From contig OY755046.1 of assembly GCA_963576565.1 (NCBI GenBank), forward strand, positions 59,747,471 to 59,811,470: DNA of 64,000 bases, in the 5' to 3' direction. The notes beneath the pieces were generated by a model that searched no databases, was not told where the DNA came from, and worked only from the letters and a program-made list of their open reading frames with translations. Made by a program: the position numbers and the translations under genes. Positions 43,687-56,468 of the stretch are shown piece after piece. How positions within the stretch are numbered: the first letter of the stretch is position 1; each line of letters begins with the position of its first letter. This DNA comes from Aspidapion aeneum (lineage: Eukaryota > Arthropoda > Insecta > Coleoptera > Brentidae).

Positions 43687-44558
43687 TAGGGATGGCACTC
43701 CGGAGCAGTACCTGTTCTTTTCGGAACAGGTCTGTGCCCGGAGCAAGTCGGAACAGGTATGAATTTCCGGAACAAGTTGTTCCGCCGGAGCAGAAGTGAC
43801 AAGGAAACTTCGAGAGAGCCAGAACATAACAGAAACAACTTGCTCCCTGCTTTTACTCCTGTTTCGAGTCTACACTTCAGCTAGCTGCATCTTTCTCAGG
43901 CTCGCTACGTAACCTTTATGAGACACACACTGGGTGTATCTTCGTCCTTTTCTAAATTATTGTTTTGAAAAACGACAGAGATACACTTAGTGCGCACTGG
44001 GGCAACTCGTAGAAATTGCTGATAGATAGACAACACGCATGGTGTTAGGGTTGGTGGGGTGCGGTATGACGCACGGCAGATTATCTTTAACAGTGGCGTT
44101 TCTTGCCGGGTTTTCTTTCGTTCAAAGCAAGGAAGTAGGAAACAATAAAAATATTTGAAATTGAATATAAAAAACCTTTAATCCAATAAAATTTACGTGA
44201 AATAAGGAAAACAGCAAAAAGTGAAGCGTTTTGTAAAAATTGCATTTCTTTTTCTATTTAAAAAAATAAAATTGTTATAAGCGACAACCAGATATAGCGG
44301 TTAACACCCTGTACCTCATTTATATACCTTGTAACACCAATAACAGAGCACACGCATAGTTAGATTTCATGCAGCACATCTGTTCCTGCAGTGCAGGAAC
44401 AAATTGTTCCTTTCATAAAATGCGGAACAGTTGCAATTTATTTCCCTTGACAAGTCCGGAACAGTTTGGAGCAGGAGCAGATGTTTCGGAACAGGTCATA
44501 ATAAAAATCGGAACAGGTCAGACCTGTTCCGGCAAATTTACTGCTCCGGCCATCCCTA
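43687..44558. mobile_element. hAT-like non-autonomous element, 8-bp duplication
   Basis: 872 bp, ends 'tagggatggcactccggagc' and 'gctccggccatcccta'. The target duplication 'gtccataa' is exact at 43679-43686 and 44559-44566. An 8-bp duplication is characteristic of hAT elements. The interior is rich in 'ggaacag' and 'cctgttcc' arms. Inserted in the Tigger-like element. Confidence 0.88.
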
Positions 44559-44789
44559 GTCCATAATAAAGAAAATTTTTAATGTGACGGGCCGGATATA
44601 ACGACTTACTGCAATCGATTTTTGCCTGGTGATTATACATGACTTTAAGAATTCTCAGTCTACGCTCTTATGAAATTTCTTATTTGTTTACATCATTTCA
44701 TTCAACTGTGTTTTAGAGCAAAGTAGTAGTGTTATTGTAGAAAATGACGAAGTAAAGGATCACGAATAAATGGCCCGATACTACAGGCG

Positions 44790-45840
44790 AAAGCGGAACA
44801 ATTCGCCAGAATAATGAATAAAAGACCGGAATATAAATGCTCGGAAAGTTGGATTAAACGTTTCCGAAAGACACAATATTGTGTATGGAAAAGTAAGTGG
44901 TGAAGCTGCTTCCGTACCTGCTGGAGTGATAGAAAACTGGCTTGAAACAGTATGGCCTGAAATAGAAAAGGTTATACGAGTGACGAAATTTTTAACGCAG
45001 ATGAGACGGGATTTTCTTTAAAATGCTTCCAGGTAAGACACTGAAATTTAAAGGTGAAAGGTGCTCTGGTGGGAAAATGTCGAAGGAAAGAATCACTCTT
45101 TTGGTTGCTACTAATATGACGGGATCAGAAAAACGTAAATTAATTGTTATTGGAAAATCAAAAAAACCCCTTGCTTGCTTGCTTTAAAAAAGTCGTTACC
45201 TGTGACATACATGTCTAACAAAAAATAATGGATGACTTCAGATTTATTTATCAAGATCCTGCGGGCTTGGGACCCTGAACTAAAGAGAAAAAATAAGAAA
45301 AATTTACTCCAAGTAGACAGCTGTCCAGCGCACCCAAAAGTGTTAAATTTAAAGAATATTAATCTTCAATTTCTTCCACCAAATACCACATCAGTGCAGC
45401 AGCCAGTTGACCAAGGTATCACAAGATCAATGAAAGCCCATTTTAGAAAATTTCAGTTAATGAATATCGTTGAAAACAATCAGTTAAACAAGGAGTCTGT
45501 TATTAATATTCTGGATGCAATATCGATGATCAGCAAAGCCTGGAACAGGGTGTCGCAACAAACAATCGCAAACTGTTTTAAACATGCAGGTTTCTTAAAA
45601 TTAACAACAGACACTGACGATTTTGAAGACGACTCAGAAGAAGATAATATTCCTTTGGCCGAGTTGGCAAGAAAAACGAATAATGGCTTCGAAACAGAAG
45701 ATGACATAACTCTCGCTGTAATTAAAGATAAACTTTACTTGGAAGCAAACAGTTCTTTGTCTGATGAGCAAACTGCAGCTGAAGTGCTTGCGAATTAAGA
45801 GATCCCGCATCAAAATATTGAAGACGCATTTGATGATTGA
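44790..45840 (+). pseudogene. Tigger-like transposase, several stops and frameshifts
   Basis: Broken frames carry 'SESWIKRFRK' (Tc5-type DNA-binding domain), 'NADETGFF' (first catalytic Asp), '[19 protein letters not shown]', then the longer frame 45232-45798 with 'LLQVDSCPAHPKV' (second Asp) and 'FLPPNTTSVQQPVDQG' (third acidic position). The N-terminal CENP-B-type helix-turn-helix is not visible. Inactive. Confidence 0.85.
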
Positions 45841-46528
45841 GAAGAATTTAGACCACCATCTACTATAGAAGCTTTACGGGCTGTGAAAATCCTGAATAGC
45901 TTTGTACTTTACAGTCATGACAGTAGCAAAATGCTTCTAGACGGAGTCAGTACTATAGAGAAAAAAGTCGAATCGATTTATTTCAACTCACGTTTTAAAA
46001 AACAAGCAAAAATGACAGATTATTTGATTGAGTAAAATGTGTGTATGTTTAGTTATTGCAGATATTAATACATATGTGCATAATATTTGGGTTGAATATG
46101 AAGATTTTATCCTACTTTTTATGTACTTTTAGGGTAAATAATAAAAAAGTTGTAACATAGAGAAGTTTTTATTTAAAATAAGTAGGTCCTATTATATCGA
46201 CGACCGGTTATAGCGACCCTTCTTTGTTGGTCCCTTTGCCGTCATTATATCTGACTTTCACTGTATATGGGATATTTCAGACGGAAACGAAAATATTTTC
46301 AAGATATGTCTAGCAAGTCTTATCTTGAAAATAAGCTCATATGTTCAAGTCTGATTTTTATTTAAATCAAAAATAATAGAAAAATTGGTGATACCCATTT
46401 ACATACACCGAACCAAGGAAACTAAGTCCATGGCGGGACGAAAACTTTCACGGGTCTATAAGGTTTAACCAGACCATGCTCTCACCGTCTCCGCGGGGTC
46501 GGTTCGGAACGAACCGAAAGCAATGAGT

Positions 46529-46768
46529 TAACAAAGTATAAAAGGCAACTTTAAAGGGGTAAAGTCAACCAGGGACACCGGTGTTTCGGAAAAAGGGATT
46601 TCTATCCGCAGCGTGGCTTGCCTGATACAAGGTAAATCAAAAATAATGAAAAAATAGGTGAAACCCATTCAACGAATGAAATGACAGCCAACAAAGTGCC
46701 GTTTTCCTAAACACCGGTGTCCGTGGTTGCCTTTATCCCCTTTGAAGTTGCCTTTTATACTTTGTTAA
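46529..46768. repeat. Inverted repeat, about 60-bp arms
   Basis: The arm 'taacaaagtataaaaggcaa' ... 'ggacaccggtgtttcgg' is inverted as 'cctaaacaccggtgtcc' ... 'ttgccttttatactttgtta'. Total about 240 bp. Probably a small MITE; non-coding. Confidence 0.75.
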
Positions 46769-47035
46769 GGTAAAAATGTTTTAAAGGTGAATTATTATTT
46801 TTGCATTTTAAATAATAAACGTGTTTAAATAAAACAAAAAATGTTTATTTTACACAATCACAAAACAATTTGATTTCAATAAAGAAAAAAATTAAATATT
46901 TGCAGCTCTAAATAGAAGAGTTTTAAGGCCGATTCTGACCCTAAATACAATTGAAAACAATTAAACTGATGCTTAGTTTATACAGCTTTAAAATAAAATA
47001 AAACTAAATAAAAAAGTTCACCTTACACCTGATTC

Positions 47036-47150
47036 CCACCTACGACTTTCTCGTGGGTGCCCGCTCACGCGTCACGTGATCTCAATATGAAATGTTACCA
47101 CAGTCATGTGACGCATGCGCGGGCACGCACGAGAAAGTCGTAGGTGGGCG
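47036..47150. repeat. Inverted repeat, CCCACCTACGACTTTCTCGT ends
   Basis: The left arm 'cccacctacgactttctcgt' is perfectly inverted as 'acgagaaagtcgtaggtggg', with GC-rich inner arms 'gggtgcccgctcacgcgtcac' in shortened match. Total about 115 bp. Hairpin MITE. Confidence 0.8.
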
Positions 47151-47180
47151 CCGGGCTTTACAGTATTGTAGTTCAAAGTA

Positions 47181-48391
47181 CAGGGTGTCCCAAATTGGGC
47201 ACTTTTAGGGGGTTTAAGGTACTTCTAGGGGAGACAGAGAAAAACTGACCTCGCATTGCAAGGCTCAAATTTCAAGAGAAGGCTTATAGTGAAAACCGCA
47301 TTTTGAAATATTGTCTCGTCTTTGAGCTACGGGGGCTTTTTGAAAAGTCTGCATTTTTGAAGGGGGTCTATAACTTCGTTATAAGTGGAAATTTTGATTT
47401 AGAGTAAATTGCAGTTTTATAGACTTTGTCACGAGGAATTCACCCGCTAAATTGTATTTTAACTGTCACTTTTAGTTTTTGAGATATGACATAAAGTTGC
47501 ATTTTTTCTTATGAAATGGCCTATATTTTAATTAATTTTCGAATTCGTAATTGAATTCTTTTCAAAATGATGTATCATATGTCATACTTTGATTGAGCGG
47601 TTTCGGAGATAATTAAAGTTTTTTATTTTTGTCTAGTGTGCGTTGAATGACGTCATGCGCCATTGACGTGAAAGCCTTGCGGTCAAATGCTACTTCAATG
47701 CTGCTATACTTTTGTTGTCTTATACTATGCAAATGAAGTTGGCCTTGCGTCTTGGCGTTTTTGCACAAAAGCGTTTTAATTTTATTTTGAAATATGTATA
47801 ATTTTTTTACTTTTTATAACTAGGCTTTGAGGGCCGTCAGCTGAATTATAATTTTTCCACACCAGGCTTACTATATTTTTGACTGTGTAAAATAATAAAA
47901 ATACTGGAGTGCCTTGACCTGCCTCAGCAGGAAATCATAGCGCACTAGAAATAAGTGAAAAAGCTGAATACCTCCTAAACCGCTCAATGAAACTATGCCA
48001 TATGATACATCATTTTGAAAAGAACTCAATGGCAAATTCAAAAATTAATTAAAATATAGGCCATTCCATAAGAAAAAATGCAACTTTAGGTCATATCTCA
48101 AAAACTAAAAGTAACAGTTAAAATTTAATTTAGAGGGTGAATTCCTCGTGACAAAGTCTATAAAATTGCAATTTACTCTAAATCAAAATTTTCACTAATA
48201 ACGAAGTTATAGAACCCCTTCCAAAATGCAGACTTTGCAAAAAGCCCCCGTAGCTCAAAGACGAGACGATATTTCAAAATGCGGTTTTTACTATAAGTCT
48301 TCCCTTGAAATTTGAGCTACGCAATGCGTGGTCAGTTTTTCTCTGTCTCCCCTAGAAGTACCTTGAACCCCGCCCAATTTGGGACACCCTG
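47181..48391. mobile_element. Palindromic CAGGGTGTCCC element, copy 2
   Basis: 1211 bp. Same ends and interior as 35113-36383, flanked by TA. It lacks about 55 bp of the centre that is present in copies 1 and 3 (the 'tttgacattacgctttgat' part). Confidence 0.88.
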
Positions 48392-48394
48392 TAC

Positions 48395-49317
48395 ATCGGT
48401 CTATTTATTAAGTGATAAATGCCAGGCTGAATTTTCGTAAAAAGCATTTGACCGAGACGTTCAACTTTTTCCTCTGAAAATTCTTGAAAACGATTCCTAA
48501 CAGCATGCGCAGTCGTCGTACTGACCAAACCAAGCATATGATTGCTAGGACAATGTTGCCAGTTACTTTTAAACACATTTTTTAAGCCACCGAAAAAAAA
48601 AATTGCCGGTTACTGTTGACATCTCGTAATTTTGTCATGTTTGGTTCTTTTTTATTAAACTTTATTTACACAAAATTCATAACAAAAAAACACCTCACAC
48701 ACTACATTTAACAGAATTATGGTTATCATTAATAGTTTTTTTTTATTTTTTTAAAAAGTAAAACGGTGATCAAGTATCCTCCTTTTCCCCTAAACGTTTT
48801 CGAAATTTTTGTGTTCGATCAGAATGTTTTCAAAAAAGAAGTCATTCAAAAAAACGTTCAAAACTTAGGTTTTCGATTAAAAGTTCTTCGAAAAAAGTGT
48901 TTTTGAAAAACGGACAATTTTTAGGAAACTTGAAGAAACTTTTCTTAGAATCATAGCTTCTAAATTTGCAGTTTCTTACTGCACAAACGTGAGAAGTTTT
49001 ACGATTCTCCATATCAGCACTGTCAATAAAAACACAGAAAACTAATTACCTAAGCACACAAAAATAACTTGTTAGCACACTCTACCGAATTCGACACGAA
49101 CTAAATAAGACCTGAGCCCGGGAGCACCTGACTTGATAGCTTCTAACCCTAAATGAAGGGCTGCGCAAAGATCGGCGCAAAGCGTTTCCGCTCAACAAGT
49201 CTGTCAGTCAGCTGGTTGTTAGGTAGGCTGTCGTAAAAGTTGGACATTTCAGCAAAAATGAAGTTATCCACGAAAATTCAGCCTGTTACTCATTACTTTA
49301 AAAAAATAGACCGGTGT
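48395..49317. mobile_element. Inverted-end element, CGGTCTATTT ends
   Basis: 'tcggtctatttatt' with 'caggctgaattttcgt' at the left is inverted at the right ('acgaaaattcagcctgt' ... 'aaatagaccggtgt'). The ends are about 60 bp. No transposase seen. The sequence between 49318 and 49900 shows only AT-rich filler and a 'tacagggtgccccatta' element edge at 49706. Confidence 0.6.
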
Positions 49318-49914
49318 CGGTACACTGTGGGACTGTGATAATAAACGACAATTTCTTTTTTTTTTTTAATTTATTTTGTTTTATTTTCTTTCGATGCTGT
49401 ATAAATTTGACATAACGTGATTTTTTTTAAATCTAAAGCCTTGTTTTAATTTTGTTTTATATTAGATGGCTACCTACAGTTTTTTTACATATTTCTTTAT
49501 TTCTTATTCTTACTTAAAATATAGTACTTATTGCAAATATAATTGTCCATATTGCTCCTTACCATTTTGTATATAATATCTAACATTTTAAAAAGTGATG
49601 TTTTCTTTAATTTTACCTAAAGCCTAATTAATAATTATATCAAGGTAGTTCTCAAAAAAAAAATGGAATGTGTCAATAATCTCAAAAATTACGCGTGAGA
49701 GATATACAGGGTGCCCCATTAAGAGTGGCTTCCGCATTTATCTCAGAAACTACTTACTACCACTACGATTTCGGGAAAATAACTTTTGTAATAATAATAA
49801 TAATATTTTAATTGTTTGGCTCCCCGCTAAATAAATAAAAAAAAGTTTGAAAAGCTCGAAACCAATCTTATTCTTAATCGGTACCAGATATTCTAGAAAA
49901 ACCAGAGATTGGAT

Positions 49915-51425
49915 TTATACCATAGACCTATAAGACGAATGGACTGGCCCCGTCTCATCACCGCAAAGCTGTTAAAGTGATTCCAGAGTTAGATGGGACT
50001 AGTCAGGGCAAAACACGGACAAAAACGCATAACATTGTATGGAAAAGACCTCGTTTTTAATTTATTCAAAGCTTTGAGTTGGAAAAACGACTTTATTGAA
50101 TGTAAAGAAATTTTTGCAATTGTTCTAGAATCTGGAATGGTAAAGTTTAATACGAATTTTTGTTTAAAAAAATACTTAAACGTTTACAGGTCTGAAATGC
50201 CTATACTTGATGTTGTAATAAAGTGACACCGCGTCATCAAAACCTTGATGGGCGGGAAGGAAGTAGAGGGGTACATTCAGTGGCACGCACTTCCTTTAAT
50301 TTTTTTATTGATCTTGATTCCCAAAATGAGGCACTGCACTAATTAGTCCTTAGCTTACTATTTTACTTGCTTTTTATTGATGTATTCTTCTAAACGATTT
50401 CATTAGAAAGGAACATATATACTCTTATCTGGTTGTTACGAACATATTATTGATTTAGCCGGGCTTTGACGTTTTCTATTCGTTGTTGTTTTGACTGTTT
50501 ATGTCTCACAAATTATGACGGAGCTTTTTACAAAACAAATTACCGTTTTTGCAACTAAATCAATGTTTGCGCACATTTTAATATAATTTTGGATCCTCTT
50601 TTATGTTTCGAATCTTTATTTATTAGGTAAGTACCTATTTGATCTCTCCTTTAAATGGTCTTAGTGTTTTACCCTTCGAACATTAAACCCCGACCGGCAC
50701 ACTGCATGTACAAAGTGAAACACTAATTTTTTAAGCCTTCTTCTTTACTTAGATTTTGCCGTAAAATTTGGTTTACCATAGCTATGACCGGTGCCACTTA
50801 TATACAACATCAGCTATAGATTGAGACCTTTATTTAGGTCACCACCTATAAGGTATCCACAAAACACCAAAAGGTACTATAAATAATGTACAGGACGATC
50901 CAGAAAAATTGTGCACTATTGCAAACTTTATTTTAAAAAATCTTATGAAGCTTGTAATGGTAGTTCAAATTACAAGAGATAGGTAGCTACAGATTTTTTC
51001 GTACTGGCATATATACAGGGTGTTCCAAGTTGAGTGTTCTCTACCATTGCTAACTTTGTTATTATTAAAGATAGAAAAAAGTTTAAATTGCGTTTTCGAG
51101 TTTTTTAACGCATTTTCAAGAAAAGAGATATTAAAAAAATATTGTGTGTAACGCAAGACGTCCTATTGACCGTGACGTAATTTAAAAATTGTCCCATAGA
51201 ATAATAATAAAAAAGTTTTGTCTATGATTCTACATACTAAAAAAGTTAATTTAAAAAAAAGGTCGTATACAAATAGCAAAAATAACACGAAATATCACCA
51301 AACAACAATGAACCACATAAGAAACAATGGCGACGCTTTACATGTTTGCCCTGACTAGCTCTGTCTCACTCTGGAATCAATTTTCGAGCATGAGGGCCAG
51401 TCCATTCGTTTTATAGGTCTATGGA
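49915..51425. mobile_element. Inverted-end element with about 100-bp arms, nested insert inside
   Basis: 'ccatagacctataagacgaa' (49919) and 'ttcgttttataggtctatgg' (51405) are inverted, and so are 'actagtcagggcaaaacac' and 'tgtttgccctgactag'. A 77-codon frame (49993-50226) inside has no recognisable domain. The GTGGCACGC element (50281-50800) is inserted in it. Confidence 0.65.
50281..50800. mobile_element. GTGGCACGCACTTCC family, copy 2
   Basis: Near-identical to 42443-42978 by eye, same orientation, starting 'gtggcacgcacttccttt' and ending 'ccggtgccac'. Confidence 0.75.
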
Positions 51426-51511
51426 CGACGGTCATTTAGGATTTGTCACTTTAACTTTGGTCAAATCCAATTTCTTACGCTCAGATGCACCGTAACAAGG
51501 CTTTGCTAATC

Positions 51512-52122
51512 CAAGGCCGACACAAAAATAGAGGCCACGACCCTGAAAAAATCAGCTGTTCTCCCGGGGCTGATTTTTACATTGGGTCTTATGGGAGGTC
51601 AGATGTTTTTTTATGATATTTTCAAAATGGCACTACAGATTTCGGCGAAATTTCAGTGAAATATTCTCAGATCCCATCCCCATATTCCACCAAACTTTTG
51701 TAAGGATGCAAGAAGATTAAAAGGTTAAAATCTTCAAAATTTTGCATTCCTTATTTTGAATTCAAATTACCCGCCATGTACCGCATGCCAACTGTTATAT
51801 TTGACATGTATTTGACTTTGTCATCTGTGTTTGTCACATTCGCTTCTGTTTTAAATTTAATTTTAGTGTGAGCTTATGAAGCGGCTCTAAAAAATTAAGG
51901 ATTACTATACATTTAAAAAAAATTGTTCTTCAAGAATATAGTAACAATAATCTTAAAACCGGCTTTATTTTTAAAAAAATCAAATATTCTTGAACCGTCA
52001 TTCCAACTTCAATAGTTTAAAGACAATCAGCTGTGTCGTGACGCAACCATCAAAAAAAAATCAGCCCCGGATGTGACGTCAACAAAGTGGAGGATCGTGG
52101 CCCGTCCGTTTTGATAGCCCTG
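51512..52122. mobile_element. Non-autonomous DNA transposon A, copy 2 (611 bp)
   Basis: Same ends as 22692-23300 ('caaggccgacacaaaaata' and 'tgatagccctg'), with an exact 7-bp duplication 'gctaatc' at 51505-51511 and 52123-52129. Flanking sequence on both sides reads as a broken - strand frame ('NPQMHRKHISAMMGLFAIK'), so the target may itself be an old transposon. Confidence 0.88.
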
Positions 52123-52430
52123 GCTAATCCATTCTCCCTCTTTGTTGTTTTGTATGTGAGCAACAAGGACTTAATTGCGAATAAGCCCATCATCGCGCTT
52201 ATGTGCTTACGGTGCATCTGAGGGTTAATGTTCTTATAATCCATGGTAGGTCCTAATTTTCTTTTGAAATCTTGTGAAAACTGTAAACTACCTTATTTAA
52301 GTACACTTCCTGAAGATCATTAAAAAATTTACCAATAACTAAATTAACAATATAATTAATACTAGAGGCCCTGAATACATTTTACTGCTAAATGTATTAA
52401 GGGTCTCTAGTTACAAATACCATCTACCTA

Positions 52431-52481
52431 GAGTCCCTGAATGTTGATATAATTGGAATATGTCAACATACAGGGACTCTA
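52431..52481. repeat. Small perfect-end hairpin
   Basis: 'agagtccctgaatgttgat' is inverted as 'atgtcaacatacagggactct' in shortened form; about 51 bp. A looser one, 'agaggccctgaataca' with 'tgtattaagggtctct', precedes it. Sequence from 52482 to 53892 is otherwise AT-rich without recognisable genes, apart from the hairpin near 53428-53472 related to 41968-42010. Confidence 0.65.
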
Positions 52482-53892
52482 CATCTACCTTACTATCTAT
52501 TATTTTGCTAAAATTTCTGTGACTATTTCTATAGTATAAGGAAACTTTTTATAAGCCGAAGTACGGATTAGACAAAAAATTACGTAATATATAAAAATAA
52601 AATTATGGCAAAAACTCAAAAGTGAATAAAAATTAACTAAAAATATGTACAGGATGTTTTCTAACCAACTGCAAAAAAAATTATCGCAAGTGTTCAAAAT
52701 AATGTCACTTCTTCATTTAAAAACTTTCGATTACACAAATTGTATTGAGCTATTTCAACCGAATATTGTATATCTTTAATTAAAATTAAAATTTGGTCCA
52801 GTTGAAAGAAAATTTTATTACTCGGTATTATATTTCTTATTTTTTATTATTTTATTATACAAATACATACAGGCATCAAAAATAAGAAGTAAAAAAACAA
52901 TAAAAATATATAAAAAATAAACAAAAAAAAATATTATGCGTGATACATCATTTTAAAGGAAATTTTATTTAATAACTATGTAACATGTATTTTCACGCTG
53001 GAAACATTTGTGTATCCCTGTCTGGTTTCAAAAATGGTATAAAAATACCAACTTTATTCAATCTCTCAATTTAATGATTGGATCTCTTATTAAAAAAAAC
53101 ATAAAAAATTTACATCAAAATGAAAAATTTTCTTAAATAAAAAAGTTGCAAAATGCATTTTTAAAATTTTTATCTATAAGAAAACTTGAGAATTCTTTAA
53201 ACGAAAGCGAAGTATGTTTGACAAAAAAAATCTCTTTTTACTGAAACTCTGCTTCCTTAAATTTTTGCACTCAATTAAAAAACACCATGTATAAAAATAA
53301 GGGTGACTGTTTGAAAACGAAACTGGTATTTATTGCATTTTTTTGGAAAAACGCTCGGACACGTTTATTTGTCAGAAGGATATTTTTTGGCTACTTTGGT
53401 GTCCCACTGTGGTCCAATTAAGGACACTCATCGTAAAGGCAAGCTTCTTGCTTGACGATAAGTGACCTTAGGTCCAACCCCTACGAGAGGTAATTTTTAT
53501 TTAGAAAGGGGGAAAGTAAGTCAACTTTGGCACTTTTTTTGGAGAGGTTTGGATTTTTTTTACACAGACGTTATTTCAAAGACACATTAACACAATTTTG
53601 AAAAAAAAACACGTCGTTGAAACAAGACTTGAAAGCCCTAAAAACAAGGTTCAATTTAACTTAATGCTCCCTGTTATAATAAATACCAAAAATCGAAAAT
53701 AATGGAAAATTTGACAGTAAATAAAATTAATGGAACGATTTTTGAAAAAAATACTATGTTGTAAAGCCCTTTAAAACAATATTTCATTTGATCGTAGTTT
53801 TATATTATAATAAAAGGGGTAAAAATTACTTGCACTCCACCTGAACACCAAAGTAGCCAGAAGATGTCTCCCTCCCAAATAAAATCGATGTA

Positions 53893-54293
53893 TAGTCCAA
53901 ATTATACGCATTTGTAATTAAATTAAATAGATAGGTTATTGGTTATGTGAAGTATCCGTCATTGTCAATCAAAAACATGACTGTGTCAACTTGTTGAAAA
54001 TTATTTTAAAAAGTTGTAAAATGCCGAGAAACAAATATAATAGGTATAATGAACAATCGCAGCTGATAATTTTAAATATATTGGTTTTTTTTCAACTGGA
54101 AAGGGAACAAGTCCGAAATGGAATCGCACTTCAATTTAAGAATGTGATACAGCGAGCCGCAGATGCAACAAAATTGAGCCCAACAACGATAGTAAATATT
54201 TATAAAAAAGAAATATTGATTGGCAAAAATATCTACGCCATACGTTTTTTTCTCACCTGGTGACGTCATTTCAAATGCGTATAATTTAGACTA
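53893..54293 (+). mobile_element. TA-inserting element B, copy 2, keeps a transposase N-terminus
   Basis: 401 bp, ends 'tagtccaaattatacgcatt' and 'aatgcgtataatttagacta', TA on both sides; related to 23423-23664. It contains the coding piece at 54021-54263. Confidence 0.85.
54021..54263 (+). CDS. Transposase DNA-binding N-terminus fragment
   Basis: 80-codon frame from ATG at 54021: 'MPRNKYNRYNEQSQLIIL' ... 'NVIQRAADATKLSPTTIV'. The second part has the look of the helix-turn-helix found at the N-terminus of IS630-Tc1-mariner transposases in insects. It ends at a stop inside the right terminal repeat, with no catalytic domain. Whether it is expressed is unknown. Confidence 0.5.
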   Translation: MPRNKYNRYNEQSQLIILNILVFFQLEREQVRNGIALQFKNVIQRAADATKLSPTTIVNIYKKEILIGKNIYAIRFFLTW

Positions 54294-54403
54294 TATCTAA
54301 ACATTTTTTCAAAAACATGCGATATGTATTTAGTTCGTTTTTAAACGACCACCCTGTATTTGAAAATATAGAGATTCAAAAGAGTATTTGATCTACTGTA
54401 CAC

Positions 54404-56468
54404 AGTGAGCCTGAACGAAGTACAGGTTACATAAAAATGGTTCCAAAAACTAATTGCACATTCTGAATATGGACTTTTTCCTGACTTCAGAACCATATTC
54501 ATATAAATGCTAGCTGATCCTCTTCTCGAAATTTTATCAATTTTTTGCCATTTTTCTAGTTAGTCAAGGCGCTGGCTCCTGTCACGTGTGACCTAATATG
54601 TGCGCTCAGTTTGACTACGGGACATTGTTAAGCACCCATAGGTCTATAAAAAAAGTTTGGTCACTCATGGTCGTTTGGCCGTCATCTTTGAAAATGGGCC
54701 GCCAAATTAATAGATTTTTTTGTTTAAGCGTATCTCCCTACCCAGTTATCCGATTTTAATTTTTTAAGGCTTGTTATACTCCCTTTTTAAAGGCAAATAA
54801 ATTTTGTTATTACACATTTTATAATAAATCAAGTAGTTTTTGAGATATACCAAGATTATTAGTATTTCCGCTAGCAAAAGAATTAAAATAATCCCCATGC
54901 TCATTTTATTGTAGCTACAATATGATTGACATTTGTTTTTTTTTGCTACACAGAAGGCTTTAAACCTTTCATAGAAGAGGATATTGACTTTATGTTTTTA
55001 AAGTTTGATGGATGGTACCCCTAAAGACTGCCTAAAGAGGGTGGTTTCTAAAACTGTTCACAAGATTATACAAAAAGTGAATTTGCAGCGAAACGATGCA
55101 TCCTAGAGAAAAATGTTAAGAATAATTTTTTATAGTACTTTTAATTCCGCTTCTTCTGATTATTATCATATCTTTCAAAATTTTTAAGAAAAAAATCGAC
55201 TTTGCATCGAAAACATGGAATTTTTACAAAATTGTATATTTAAGTGATACATCAGAAGAAGCGAAATTAAAAGTAGTATAAAAAATTAATTTTATCGTTT
55301 TTCGCTAGGATGCATCGTTTCGCTGCAAATTCACTTTTTCTATAATATTGTAAACAGTTTCAGAAACCACCCTTTTTAAGGCAGTCTTTAGGGGTACGAT
55401 CCAACGAACTTTAAAAACATATAGTCAATATCCTCTTCTGTAAAAGGTTTAAACTTCTGTGTAACAAAAAAAAAACAAATGTCAATAATATTGTAGCTAC
55501 AATAAAATGAGCATGGATATTATTTTAACTGTTTTGCGAGCGGAAATACTAATAATCTTGGTATATCTCAAAAACATCCGGTCAAATTAGAACAAAAAAT
55601 GCATGTAAGGTTACATAAATTCGCACTAGGCTGAAACTTGGTAGGATTGTTCAAAACACCATTAAAAATGAGGAGTTGGAATTGTCGTAATATGTATAAG
55701 TACACTACGTATACACATCACTGAATTTCTTACAAACTCCTCGAACTTTTTGAATTGTTATATCTAGGAAACGGTGGCTCTTTGGAAAAAAAATCTTGGA
55801 CATTTTTTGTAGATAATTACCTGCTCTACAATTTTGATCTGAGCTAATTTTGTGATAAAACTTACCGTTTTGCTGAAAATCGCGAAAAACCCATTTTTGT
55901 GACCTTTGACCCCGAATAAATATTTTTCCAGGTGTCGGATTGATGAGGACTTTTTAGGATTCATTTTTAATGGTGTTTTGAACAATCCTACCAAGTTTCA
56001 GCCTAGTGCGAATTTATGTAACCTTGAATGTCTAGATTGACCGGTACAAAAAATGTGTTACAACAAAATTTGTTTGCCTTTCAAAAAGAAGTAAAACAAG
56101 CTTTAAAAAATTAAAATAGGACTACTGGGTAGGGAGATACTCTTAAACAAAAAAACTTTTAATTTGGCGGCGATTTTCAAAGATGGCGGCCAAACGACCA
56201 TGAGTTCGACCACGTGACCAAACTTTTTTTTATACTGCTATGGGTGCTTAACAAAGCCCTGCAGTCAAACTGAGCGCACATATTAGGTCATACGTGACAG
56301 GAGCCAGCGCCTAGACTAACTAGAAAAAAGGCAAAAGATTGATAAAATTTCAAGAAGAGGATCAGCTAGGATTTATATGAATATTGCTCTAAAAACCATA
56401 TTTAAAATGTGCAATTAGTTTTTGAAACCATTTTTATGTAACCTATACTTCGTTCAGGCACACTGTGC
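54404..56468. mobile_element. Large foldback element, about 2 kb, with nested foldback
   Basis: Ends 'cacagtgagcctgaacgaag' and 'cttcgttcaggcacactgtg'. The inner arms also mirror ('aactgagcgcacat', 'gtcgtttggccgtcatcttt', 'ggatgcatcgtttcgctgca' and complements). A second foldback at about 55575-56045 ('ttcgcactaggctgaaactt' and complement) interrupts the right arm only. Confidence 0.8.

Larger units (their letters stand above)
43544..46263 (+). mobile_element. Tigger/pogo-like transposon with nested hAT-like insert
   Basis: 2720 bp, ends 'cagtgaaagtcgcgaataac' and 'tatatctgactttcactg', TA on both sides. Subterminal parts are also inverted ('acgacgtcgcttataacga' and 'gttatagcgaccc'). It carries a decayed transposase at about 44800-45840 and an insertion at 43687-44558. 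Confidence 0.85.

Noticed and set aside
52050..52244. 64-codon - strand frame as a host exon
   Set aside because: It crosses the end of transposon A copy 2 and its target duplication; the frame outside looks like old transposon coding sequence.
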